This document shows, piece after piece, positions 54,136 through 63,900 of a stretch of 64,000 nt of DNA. Each line of letters opens with the position of its first letter. The first letter of the stretch is position 1. The notes below the pieces were generated by a model that worked only from the letters and a program-made list of their open reading frames with translations, ran no database searches and was not told the origin of the DNA. The stretch comes from Winogradskyella aurantia (GTDB lineage: Bacteria; Bacteroidota; Bacteroidia; Flavobacteriales; Flavobacteriaceae), in NCBI RefSeq assembly GCF_002266855.1, contig NZ_NGJN01000001.1, forward strand, positions 669,989 to 733,988, in the 5' to 3' direction. Position numbers and translations under genes: made by a program.

Positions 54136-55299
54136 ATGAAACGTACATCAACTGTAATTTTACTTATTGTCATTGTAGGAGCTTTTGCAACTGCATTGAT
54201 TTACTTATGGCAAAAAAATCAGGAAGACCCTGTGGTTTATCAAACTGAAACGCCTTCAAAACAGACCATAGTGGTTCAGACTATGGCCACTGGAAGTATT
54301 GTCCCAAAAGAGGAGATACTTATTAAGCCCAATATTTCTGGGGTTGTGGAAGAGGTTTTTATTGAAGCCGGTGAATTTGTCGAGCGCGGTGATTTAATTG
54401 CAAAAATTAGAGTTATTCCCAATGTATCCTCATTGACTAGCGCCAAGAACAATATTGCATCAAATAGAACAGCATTTGAAACCGCCGAAATAAATTTCAA
54501 AACGCAAAAGTCTATTTACGACAGGCAGAAGGCATTGTTTGAGAAAGGGGTCATTTCGGCAAATGACTTTGACCAAGTCAATAATAGTTATCTACAGGCT
54601 AAGCAACAAGTAGAGCGCGCTAGAATAGACCTCCAGCAAGCACGACAGAATTATGACATCATTAAGACAGGTACAACATCCGGATTAGGAAATATAGCGC
54701 AAACTCAGGTTAGAGCAACCGTAGCAGGTATGGTTCTCGATGTTCCAATTAAGGAAGGAAATCAGGTCATTGAAGCTAACAATTTTAACGAAGGTACATC
54801 CATTGCGTCACTAGCAGATATCAAGAAAATGATATTTGAAGGGAAGGTCGATGAGAGTGAGGTCGGTAAAATCAAAGAAGGACTACCCTTATTAATTACC
54901 GTAGGTGCTATTGAGAACATTAAGTTTGATGCTATACTAGATTACATCGCTCCTAAGGGTATTGCTGAGAATGGCGCTATTCAATTTGCCATTAAGGGAT
55001 CTATTAAAAATTTAGAATCTACATTTATCAGAGCAGGTTTAAGCGCCAACGCCTCAATTATTTTAGATAGGGTTGAAGATGCATTGGCTATTAGAGAGGC
55101 CTTGGTACAATATGATAGAAAAACTAATAAGCCTTTTGTGGAAGTTGCTGTTGGCGATCAAGAGTTTGAAAGACGAGACGTAGAGTTAGGTATCAGCAAT
55201 GGCATATACGTTGAAGTGAAAAAGGGGATTACAGAATCTGATGACATAAAGGTTTGGAATCAAATTAAAGGGCCAGGCTCATTTGCAGGGCGTAATTAA
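54136..55299 (+). CDS. Periplasmic adaptor subunit (HlyD/MacA family) 1
   Basis: 387 residues: an N-terminal membrane anchor (about 7-23), a split biotinyl-lipoyl domain (IKPNISGVVEEVFIEAGEFVERGDLIAKI), a helical hairpin (about 95-170) and beta-barrel and membrane-proximal domains. Adaptors bridge the inner-membrane permease and TolC. It sits between permease 2 and the TolC gene; a second, different adaptor follows TolC. Confidence 0.92.
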   Translation: MKRTSTVILLIVIVGAFATALIYLWQKNQEDPVVYQTETPSKQTIVVQTMATGSIVPKEEILIKPNISGVVEEVFIEAGEFVERGDLIAKIRVIPNVSSLTSAKNNIASNRTAFETAEINFKTQKSIYDRQKALFEKGVISANDFDQVNNSYLQAKQQVERARIDLQQARQNYDIIKTGTTSGLGNIAQTQVRATVAGMVLDVPIKEGNQVIEANNFNEGTSIASLADIKKMIFEGKVDESEVGKIKEGLPLLITVGAIENIKFDAILDYIAPKGIAENGAIQFAIKGSIKNLESTFIRAGLSANASIILDRVEDALAIREALVQYDRKTNKPFVEVAVGDQEFERRDVELGISNGIYVEVKKGITESDDIKVWNQIKGPGSFAGRN

Positions 55300-55347
55300 T
55301 TAAATTTTATTGTAACACTTATTAATTAAGTTAGACAAATAAGCACC

Positions 55348-56787
55348 ATGAAAAAATTGATTTTAGTTGGGCTAATTCTTTTTGGGATTTACGCACAGGC
55401 ACAAAATAAAAAATGGACACTCGAAGAATGCTTAAAGCATGCATTGGATAATAACATATCTATTAAGCAAAGTGAACTGGATTTAGAAGTTGCTGAAATT
55501 GAGAAATTAAGCGCTTTAGGTAATTTTGTTCCAAGTTTAAATGCATCTATAGGAGTAAATGAAAATACAGGTTTGAGTTTTAACCCAGTGACCAATAATG
55601 CACAAACAACGACATTCTTATCATCAACCGGGAGAATAAATATTGGGTATACTATTTTTGATGGTTTAAGAAACTTTAGAAGGATGCAACGGGCGGATAT
55701 TTCAAAATTGGCTAATCAATATCGCTTAAATAAAATGAAAGACGATATATCCTTGTTCGTGGCGAACGGCTATTTGCAGGTTATACTTAATAAGGCCAAT
55801 TTGGAAGTTTTAAAATCTCAAAACAGTGTCACAAAAGAACAGATTGCCCAGACCAAAGAATTGGTAGATGCTGGAGTTTTGCCAGATGGGGACCTACTCG
55901 AAATCAAAGCAACGGATGCCAGTGAACAGCAAGGCATAGTAAATGCAGAAAACCAAGTTACAATTTCACTTATCAGTCTTGCTCAAATATTGTTGATTAA
56001 GGATTACGAGAATTTTGATATAGAAGAAGAAGGCTATGGTATCGTAGATACTTTAGGAGACACCTCCATAGATGACATTCTGGAAAGTGCGAAAGAAAAT
56101 AGATCAGAAATTAAAATAGCAGAGCAAAATTTAGAACTAGCTAAAAAAGATTTACAGATTGCGAAAGGAGCAAATCTACCAACCTTATCAGCGTTTTTTG
56201 GTTATGACACAAGGTATACCGATAACGTTTCTTTTGAACAACGCATTGATCCCGACAATCCTTCTGTTACACGTCAAATAGGTACGGTAGAAGGGACAGG
56301 TGAAGCAGTTGTAAGTGAGTTTCCAAACACTACTACGGTAGAGATAGGCCCAGAGAAATTTATAGATCAGTTATATACCAATGATGGTATAGCATATGGG
56401 TTTTCATTAAATATTCCTTTTCTTAACGGATTTAATACCAAGGCCAGTGTAAAACGAAGTAAAGTGGATGTTGAGCGGTCCAAATATTTGTTGGAACAAG
56501 CAGAACTAGATTTGGAGTCCACCGTTTATCAAGCTTATGTCGATGCTAAAGGCGCATTAAAGTCTTATGAGGCGGCAAATAAAGCTGTAGAATCTCAAGA
56601 GCTAGCTTATGAATATGCAAAGGCAAGATACGATGAGGGCTTAACCAATGCCTTCGATTTTAGTCAAGCTAAATTAAGATATGACAATTCAAGAATAAAT
56701 CAAAATAGAGCTAAATACGATTATATTTTCAGGTTGAAAGTGCTGGAGCTATTTTTTGGCATTCCTGCCACAGAATTAAAGTTTTAA
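55348..56787 (+). CDS. TolC family outer-membrane efflux protein
   Basis: 479 residues. A signal peptide (1-19, ending YAQAQ) is followed by WTLEECLKHALDNN, the usual TolC family opening, and two repeats of helical hairpins with short strands (second repeat from about 265, with IKIAEQNLELAKKDLQIAKG and LEQAELDLESTVYQAYVDA). It forms the trimeric exit duct of the exporter. It lies between the two adaptor genes, with 48 and 2 bases of spacing. Confidence 0.94.
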   Translation: MKKLILVGLILFGIYAQAQNKKWTLEECLKHALDNNISIKQSELDLEVAEIEKLSALGNFVPSLNASIGVNENTGLSFNPVTNNAQTTTFLSSTGRINIGYTIFDGLRNFRRMQRADISKLANQYRLNKMKDDISLFVANGYLQVILNKANLEVLKSQNSVTKEQIAQTKELVDAGVLPDGDLLEIKATDASEQQGIVNAENQVTISLISLAQILLIKDYENFDIEEEGYGIVDTLGDTSIDDILESAKENRSEIKIAEQNLELAKKDLQIAKGANLPTLSAFFGYDTRYTDNVSFEQRIDPDNPSVTRQIGTVEGTGEAVVSEFPNTTTVEIGPEKFIDQLYTNDGIAYGFSLNIPFLNGFNTKASVKRSKVDVERSKYLLEQAELDLESTVYQAYVDAKGALKSYEAANKAVESQELAYEYAKARYDEGLTNAFDFSQAKLRYDNSRINQNRAKYDYIFRLKVLELFFGIPATELKF

Positions 56788-56789
56788 AA

Positions 56790-58079
56790 ATGAGTAAGTC
56801 GGTAAAAATCATTATTGGGATTGTTGTTTTATTTTTAATTGGCCTTGTAGCTGGTTCAAAATTAGGATGGTTCGGGAAAAAAGGAAATTACAAAGAAGTA
56901 ATAACCCAAAAAATTGAGCTTACCAAAATTGTTGAAACAGTATCAGCTACTGGAAAAATATATCCTGAAATTGAAGTTTCAATTTCAAGTGAGGTATCAG
57001 GCGAAATACTGGAATTACCTTTCAAGGAAGGAGATCCGGTAAAAAAAGGTGACCTCTTGGTTAAAGTAAATCCAGATTTAACACAATCGGCATTAGAGAG
57101 AGCTCAAGCTACCTATAGAAATGTTACGGCAGGATTAGAACAGGCTAAAGCTACACTAAAACAAGCAACAGCAGATTACAATCGCAGTAAGGGACTTTAT
57201 GAGAAAGGCGTTATATCAAAAGCGGATTGGGATAGGGCAATTGCTGCATATGAAACGGCATTAGCTGGTAAAAATTCCGCGTATTATAGTGTTGAAAGTG
57301 CAGCAGCAACAGTTAACGAGGCTCGAGATAATTTATCAAGAACAACTATCTACTCACCCATGGATGGGACTGTCTCTTTGTTAACTGCTGAATTGGGTGA
57401 ACGTGTGGTTGCAACACGTCAATTTGCCGGAACAGAAATATTAAGGGTTGCTAATCTTGATAATATGGAGGTAGAGGTTGATGTTAACGAAAATGATATT
57501 GTTAAGGTACAAATTGGTGATTCTACCTTGGTTGAGGTGGATGCTTACTTCAAGAAAGAATTTAAGGGAATCGTTACGGAAATTGCAAATTCTGCAGAAG
57601 GAACCTTAACAGCAGACCAAGTAACCAACTTTAAGGTTAAGATTAGAATTTTAAAGGAGTCGTACGCTGATTTAGTTAAGGGGAAACCTGAAAGTTACTC
57701 CCCCTTTAGGCCAGGTATGACAGCAACAGTAGATATTATAACCAATATTAGTGAAAAAGCGGTTGCCGTACCTATTAGCGCCATTGTTATTAAGACGGAT
57801 ACCAGTTCAGTAAAAAAATCTTACGGTAAGAGTACTAATCAAACTGAAATGACCACCACTAACAACGACGAAAAATTCGAGTGTGTTTTTATTAATGATA
57901 ATGGAAAAGCTAAATTAGCCGTGGTTGAAACGGGTATTCAAGATGATACTAATATTGAAGTCATTTCTGGCCTAAGTGAAGGCGATGAAATAATCATAGG
58001 ACCTTATAATTTAGTATCTAAAAGTTTAAAACCAGGAGATTTGGTGGAAGAAAAAAAGAAAGAAGTTGATTCAGAATAA
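56790..58079 (+). CDS. Periplasmic adaptor subunit (HlyD/MacA family) 2
   Basis: 429 residues: an N-terminal anchor (about 5-23), the lipoyl half-motifs (SSEVSGEILELPFKEGDPVKKGDLLVKV and SPMDGTVSLL), a helical hairpin with alanine-rich heptads (about 95-175), a beta-barrel domain and an acidic/basic tail. It is only distantly like the first adaptor. Having two adaptors with one TolC suggests either a mixed hexamer, as heterodimeric permeases might require, or alternative complexes. It ends the operon. Confidence 0.92.
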   Translation: MSKSVKIIIGIVVLFLIGLVAGSKLGWFGKKGNYKEVITQKIELTKIVETVSATGKIYPEIEVSISSEVSGEILELPFKEGDPVKKGDLLVKVNPDLTQSALERAQATYRNVTAGLEQAKATLKQATADYNRSKGLYEKGVISKADWDRAIAAYETALAGKNSAYYSVESAAATVNEARDNLSRTTIYSPMDGTVSLLTAELGERVVATRQFAGTEILRVANLDNMEVEVDVNENDIVKVQIGDSTLVEVDAYFKKEFKGIVTEIANSAEGTLTADQVTNFKVKIRILKESYADLVKGKPESYSPFRPGMTATVDIITNISEKAVAVPISAIVIKTDTSSVKKSYGKSTNQTEMTTTNNDEKFECVFINDNGKAKLAVVETGIQDDTNIEVISGLSEGDEIIIGPYNLVSKSLKPGDLVEEKKKEVDSE

Positions 58080-58109
58080 ATAATCCCCTCTTAAGCATAA
58101 GAAACAAAT

Positions 58110-58781
58110 ATGGCCTTAATTCTCAATATTGAAACGGCTACAACTAATTGCTCGGTCTCTCTGTCAAAAAATGGAGAGACTTTGTTTTTAAAGGAGGATA
58201 TGAGTCTAGGCTTTTCCCATGCTGAGTTATTGCATCTCTTTATTGACGAGGTTTTTAAATCAACAAAGACAAATCCTAGCAGTATCGATGCCATAGCGGT
58301 AAGTAAGGGGCCAGGGTCTTACACGGGATTGCGTATAGGTGTTTCATCGGCTAAAGGCCTCTGTTATGCCTTGAATAAACCTTTAATAGCTATTGATACC
58401 TTAGAAATATTGTCAAGGCAGCTTCAAATAGATAGTGGTTTAATTGTTCCCATGTTAGATGCGAGGCGTATGGAAGTATATTCTGCAATCTACAATGCGA
58501 AGTATGTTCTTCAACGGGAAATACAAGCACAAATTTTAAATGAAGAAAGTTTCAAGGCATTTTTAGACAATCAAAGCATCTATTTTATAGGTAGTGGTGT
58601 AGAAAAAACAAAAGCGCTTATACAACATCCTAATGCTATATTTATCAATGGTAAACTACCTTCGGCAAATGAAATGGCTTTATTGTCTTATCTCAAGTAT
58701 AAAAAAAGCGACACCGAAGATGTCGCTTATTTTGAGCCGTATTATTTAAAGGATTTTATCGCCCTAAAAAAGAAGTCTTAA
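58110..58781 (+). CDS. tsaB: tRNA threonylcarbamoyladenosine biosynthesis protein TsaB
   Basis: 223 residues. TsaB is the non-catalytic ASKHA-fold partner of TsaD in making t6A37 of ANN-decoding tRNAs. The opening ILNIETATTNCSVSLS and the block VSKGPGSYTGLRIGVSSAKGLC are family signatures; MLDARRMEVYSAIY follows. It is convergent with the mscS gene, overlapping by 4 bases, and its 3' coding region holds a hairpin that serves as a terminator for the opposite strand. Confidence 0.95.
   Translation: MALILNIETATTNCSVSLSKNGETLFLKEDMSLGFSHAELLHLFIDEVFKSTKTNPSSIDAIAVSKGPGSYTGLRIGVSSAKGLCYALNKPLIAIDTLEILSRQLQIDSGLIVPMLDARRMEVYSAIYNAKYVLQREIQAQILNEESFKAFLDNQSIYFIGSGVEKTKALIQHPNAIFINGKLPSANEMALLSYLKYKKSDTEDVAYFEPYYLKDFIALKKKS
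58699..58731 (-). terminator. Minus-strand terminator embedded in the tsaB 3' coding region
   Basis: Read on the minus strand, AAGCGACA and TGTCGCTT pair, capped by a C(TTCG)G tetraloop with one bulged T, and TTTTTTT follows directly (58701-58707 as A on the plus strand). It lies about 50 bases past the mscS stop and so can end mscS transcription inside tsaB. Confidence 0.75.
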
Positions 58782-59590
58782 CCCTTTTTTTGTACTTGAA
58801 CCCTGTGCGGATAAGGAATTTCAATTCCGGCTTTATCCAATTCAAGTTTAGTATTTTGGGTAATATCAAAATATACCTCCCAGTAATCTTCAACTTTAGA
58901 CCATGGCCTAACCGCAAAATTTACAGAACTATCTGCTAATTCCAACACATTCACGGTTGGGACAGGTTCCGTTAAAACTTTAGGATGTGATGTTAAAACG
59001 TTCATTAATACCTCTTTGGTCTGCTTAATATCTGCATCGTAGCTAACCCCAATAACCAAGTCTACACGGCGCGTTCCTTCTGTAGAATAATTAACAATAT
59101 TTCCGTTGGATATCGCACCATTAGGAATGATGATTTCTTTATTGGACAGACCGGTCAGCTTAGTTGTGAAAATTTCTATTTGCTTAACAACACCAATTTC
59201 TCCTTGCGCCTCTATGAGGTCTCCAATTTTAAAGGGTTTAAAAATCATGATAAGCACCCCTCCGGCAAAATTACTTAGAGAGCCTTGTAAAGCCAGTCCG
59301 ATTGCTAAACCAGCGGCAGCTAAAATTGCGGCAAATGAAGTGGTCTCAACACCTACTGCACCTAGCACAACGATGATCAGAACAATTTTAAAAACCCAAT
59401 TAATAAGGTTTAAAAGGAATTTTTTTAAACTCTCATCATAATTGCTCTTTTCCATGGCACGTCTAATACCCTTTATTAGAGCTTTGATTACCCAATTACC
59501 AATAAGCCATATTAATATGGCGCCTATAAGTTTGGGGCCAAAATTCGTGATTAAGTCAAAACCTTTGTCAATCCATTGTTGTGTTTCCAT
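58778..59590 (-). CDS. Small-conductance mechanosensitive channel (MscS family)
   Basis: 270 residues, the short E. coli MscS size. Three helices lie at about 15-38, 55-80 and 82-110; the third is the Gly/Ala-rich pore helix (LAAAGLAIGLALQGSLSNFAGGVLIM), followed by the beta domain (FKIGDLIEAQGEIGVVKQIEIFTTKL, NKEIIIPNGAISNGNIVNYS) and a C-terminal alpha/beta vestibule. It releases solutes under hypo-osmotic stress. It overlaps the convergent tsaB by 4 bases. Confidence 0.95.
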   Translation of the reverse strand: METQQWIDKGFDLITNFGPKLIGAILIWLIGNWVIKALIKGIRRAMEKSNYDESLKKFLLNLINWVFKIVLIIVVLGAVGVETTSFAAILAAAGLAIGLALQGSLSNFAGGVLIMIFKPFKIGDLIEAQGEIGVVKQIEIFTTKLTGLSNKEIIIPNGAISNGNIVNYSTEGTRRVDLVIGVSYDADIKQTKEVLMNVLTSHPKVLTEPVPTVNVLELADSSVNFAVRPWSKVEDYWEVYFDITQNTKLELDKAGIEIPYPHRVQVQKKG

Positions 59591-59889
59591 GTTGGTTTGT
59601 TATTTTTAAAATAAAACGTTATAAAAGTAATAAAATGTTCCGTATCTCGAGCCTAATAAGTGAACTTTAGGATACTTCTAAACTCTTCTCGCTGCAATAT
59701 TCTTTTTTTGGATAGTGTACTTTGGTTTCGTTTATGTGACCTTCTTCTGCTTTCCTCTTTATGACTCTTATTTTAGCTTTTTATGGAGTTTTTCACCACT
59801 TGAATTACTTAATAATTTGCCAGTATATTTTTACGTAAGCCGTTTGTTTACAATGAATTAGTTCGAGTATTTTTTAGAAAGTCACTAGT
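59591..59889. other. Intergenic region with no gene seen
   Basis: 299 bases upstream of the minus-strand mscS gene and downstream of the minus-strand NifU-like gene. It is T-rich on the plus strand, has only open frames of a few codons, and I found no TAnnTTTG element on the minus strand and no clear terminator hairpin. Confidence 0.5.
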
Positions 59890-60786
59890 TTAACCATTAA
59901 TTGCATTTACAGTAATAGCATTGTCATTTAACATTTCCTTTAGCATATTTTCTATGCCATTTTTTAAGGTAAATGTAGAAGACGGACAACCACTACAAGC
60001 TCCTTGCAATAATACTTCTACCTTTTTTGTTTCAAGGTTGTAAGATTTAAATTCAATATTGCCACCATCACTTTCTACAGCGGGTTTGATATATTCTTCT
60101 AGTATATTAACTATGGATTTAGAGATATCGTCTAAGGCCTCAAACTTTTTTTCAATAGCTATTTCTGTTTTATTTAATTTTTTTGGGGCATCATTGTGTA
60201 AAATCGTTTTTCCTTGTTCAACATAAGATTTTATAAATTCACGCAGTTGAAGGGTGATATCCTCCCATTCAATAATGTCATATTTGGTTATGGAGATAAA
60301 GTTTTTCTCCATATAAACATTCTTCACAAATGAAAACTCAAATAGACCCATCGCAAAAGGAGAGAGCTTAGCATCTTCAATAGAGGTAAATTCATATGGA
60401 TTAGGGACAATCACCTTATTACAAACAAATTTTAATACCGCTGGGTTTGGTGTGCTCTCAGCATATACCGTCACTGCGGCTTTTGGTTTGCTTGCCTCCT
60501 CATCAACTATGATTCCGCCTTGGGATAGGTAATTTTCAATTTGCTCAGCGACCTCATTTTGTACATCAGGCCATTCTACGATGTTGTAACGCTCAATAGC
60601 TACAAAGTTTGAAGCGATATATACCTTTTTTACAAATGGAAGATAAAATAATTGCTGTGCCAATGGAGAGTGTTTGGCCTCATCTATATTATTGAATTCA
60701 AAGCTATTGTGATTTGTAAGAAATCTATCGGCTTCAAATTTTAAAATTGCTTCACTTGAAGTTGGAACAATTGATATTTTTGTCAT
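59890..60786 (-). CDS. NifU-like iron-sulfur scaffold protein with duplicated N-terminal domain
   Basis: 298 residues in three parts. Residues 1-95 and 106-195 are two copies of the Nfu N-terminal domain (PFVKKVYIASNFVAIERYNIVEW against SFVKNVYMEKNFISITKYDIIEW), and residues 215-298 are the NifU C-terminal domain with the cluster-binding C264-SGC267. It should carry a Fe-S cluster bridged between two monomers and pass it to client proteins; this window has several, including actB and queG. CAAAAATA at 60803-60810 is a -7 element on the minus strand, but no -33 partner is evident. Confidence 0.92.
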   Translation of the reverse strand: MTKISIVPTSSEAILKFEADRFLTNHNSFEFNNIDEAKHSPLAQQLFYLPFVKKVYIASNFVAIERYNIVEWPDVQNEVAEQIENYLSQGGIIVDEEASKPKAAVTVYAESTPNPAVLKFVCNKVIVPNPYEFTSIEDAKLSPFAMGLFEFSFVKNVYMEKNFISITKYDIIEWEDITLQLREFIKSYVEQGKTILHNDAPKKLNKTEIAIEKKFEALDDISKSIVNILEEYIKPAVESDGGNIEFKSYNLETKKVEVLLQGACSGCPSSTFTLKNGIENMLKEMLNDNAITVNAING

Positions 60787-60970
60787 AGTTCAATTTTATT
60801 TGCAAAAATATGAAATAACAACATTAAACCTTAATCTATATAATATGTTTTGTGTCTGATTTTTGAAGTTTTTTCTCTTGAATTTACTTACTTTAGGCCT
60901 CCTAATAAAAATTGCTTTAAATAAATATTTTCTTGCTAGTATTTATTTGAGTTGTTAGAAAATGCTTAGC

Positions 60971-63900
60971 ATGAAATCAATATTTAGTTTATTATTTCTC
61001 ATAATAGCCGTTGCAGTTCAGTCTCAAGATCTGTCAATGCAAGATGGCACGTTTAATAGATGCGAACCCTCCAAATTTTTCGATTCAGGAGGTGAATTTG
61101 GAAATTATGATGATGATGAGAATTTAACAACAACGATTTGTCCATTAAATGCCAATGAGTTCACAGTTGTAAACTTTTTAAGTTTCAACACCCAATTTAA
61201 TATAGATATCCTTACCGTTTATGACGGTGATTCCGATGCGGCACCAGTATTAGGAACATTTTCCGGAATGTTTAATCCTGGAACTTTGCAGGCCTCACCA
61301 ACAAACACCTCTGGTTGTCTCACATTTGTTTTTTCTTCGAATAATGCTGGTAATGGCTCTGGATGGGAGGCCGAAATAGGTTGTGGTAGACCTTGTCAAG
61401 TAATTGATGCTGCAATCGAAAATTCAGTACCAATGGCTAATGCATCGGGCGTCATTAGCATTTTGCCAGGTGAAACGATTAATTTCCAAGGAAATGCAGT
61501 GTTTTCTGAGGATGATTCAAACGCCACTTATAATTGGGACTTTGGAGATTCAAATACAGCGGTAGGACAAGATGTGGCTAATACATTTGATATGCAAGGA
61601 ACGTATACTGTTACATTGACAGTTACTGACGATAATCCCTCGGGTTGCTCAAGTACGGACACCATTGAAGTTTTTGTGCTCGGGCCCAACGTAATTGTTA
61701 CGCAAAATGAGTTTACACCGGAAGAATTGATACAGGACATTCTTATAAATAGTGAATGCGCATCCGTCTCTAATATTATAGCTTCAACGGGTATTAATTT
61801 TAGCCCTACCCAACCTAATGGTATTGGATACTTTGTAAGTAATGGGGTAGATTTCCCATTTGAGGATGGTATTTTGTTAACTAGTGGTGATGCCAGTAGA
61901 GCTGGAGGTCCTAATGTTTTTTTAGGTGATGGTGATGGTTTTATATGGCCAGGCGATCTAGACCTTGAATTGGCAACGGGTATACAATCCAATAATGCAT
62001 CATTCATACAATTCGATTTTGTACCCTTAGCCGACAATATCAGTTTTGATTTTATAATGGCTTCAGAAGAGTATGATATGGGAGGCTTTGAATGTCAATT
62101 CTCAGATGCCTTCGCGTTTTTGTTGACAGACTCAAATGGAAATACTACCAATTTAGCTGTACTTCCAGGTACTAATACACCAATTTTGGTTACCAATATT
62201 CATCCTGACAATGGGGTTTGTGGTGCTGCGAATCCACAGTATTTTGGCGAATACACTATGCCTGGCGGACCTCCAATTTCTTTTGATGGAAGAACCGCTG
62301 TATTTACGGCCCAATCAGCAGTAATTCCAGGAGAGACCTATACCATTAAATTAGTGATTGCTGATGATGGTGACTCTAATTTCGATTCAGGTGTATTTCT
62401 TAGAGCTGGTAGTTTTGACTTGGGGGGCGACCTTGGCGAAGATGTAACCATTGCCGCAGGAACAGCGGAATGTGATGGAGATACAATAATATTAGACACC
62501 GGTATTACCGGAGCTAATCATACTTGGTTCTTTAATGGAACTGAAATTCCTGCAGAAACAGATTCAATTCTAGAGGTGAATGAGACAGGAACTTATAGTG
62601 TAGATATTGTCTTTACTGGTGTTTGTCAAACTAGTGATTCGATTTTTGTCGAGTTTCGTTCAAGTCCAACGGCTAATAATGCCCAAGATATTGTGATTTG
62701 TGATACAGATGGCACCGCACAATTCGATTTATCTGAGAATGACAGTAATGTTTTGGGATCTCAAGATCCGGGGGATTTTATTATTTCTTACCATTTAACT
62801 GAGGATGATGCTATTAATAACTTCAATCCTCTGCCAATCAATTACACCAACACCTCAAGCCCTCAGACCATATGGGTTCGAATTGCAGATAATTCACAGT
62901 TTTGCTTTGATGTTACAAGCTTTCAACTACTGTTTAGTCAAATAAATATAAATAATAATATTACACCGCTCCAGGTCTGTGACGATGCTCAGGCTGACGG
63001 TTTCACACAATTTAATTTGCTCGAAAGGGAGGATGAAGTTATTGGGTCTAACGACCCTGCTGATGTAAATGTGAGTTTCCATCTAACCTTAGGCGATGCT
63101 CAAAATGACGTGTTACCTTTACCAGATATATATACAAATATTAATGCTGTTAACCAGACGATTTTTGTTCGCCTTGAAACGGTTTCTAACGAAGATTGCT
63201 ACAATGTAACAACCTTAGATTTGGAGGTTTTATCAAATCCCATAGCTAATTCGGTCACAGCATTTGAAATATGCGGGGAAAATAATGATGGTATTTCAGT
63301 ATTCGATTTGTTGACCAAGAATAACGAGGTTATTGGTGCGCAATCGGATGTCACAGTGAGTTACCATGAGAGTTTGACTGATGCTATTTCTGGTACAGCA
63401 GCCTTACCATCTAATTTTACGAACTCCGTTCCATTTAACCAAGAAATTTTCATTAGAGTTGAGGATACAATCTCTGGTTGTTTCGATACGACCTCTCTTC
63501 AATTGGTCGTAAATCCAAAACCAGTGATAAACTCTGTATCTCCAATTGTGCTTTGTGACATCAATAATCCGGGCGATGAGACTGAGGCCTTTGACCTCAC
63601 CTTACGTGAGGCCGATATCATAGATGGACAGACCGGTGTGGCTATAGATTTTTATCCGAGTGTAGCGGATGCTAATGCCGATACGAATAAGATATTAGGC
63701 CTCTACAACAATATTACCAATCCGCAAACGGTCGTTGCTGTCCTGACAGACACCACTACCGGGTGTACCTCGAACGTTCCCTTTGAGCTTGTGGTCAATC
63801 GATTGCCCAATGTCGTTGCCCCCACGCCCTTAGAGGTCTGCGACGACGGGGTCCCAGACGGGATCACTTTGATGGACTTGGGCCTTAAGGACGCTGAGGT

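Noticed and set aside
61528..62037. 169-codon open frame on the minus strand within the adhesin gene
   Set aside because: Antisense to the PKD and anchor L domains, whose plus-strand frame is clearly real; the minus-strand translation has no recognisable pattern.
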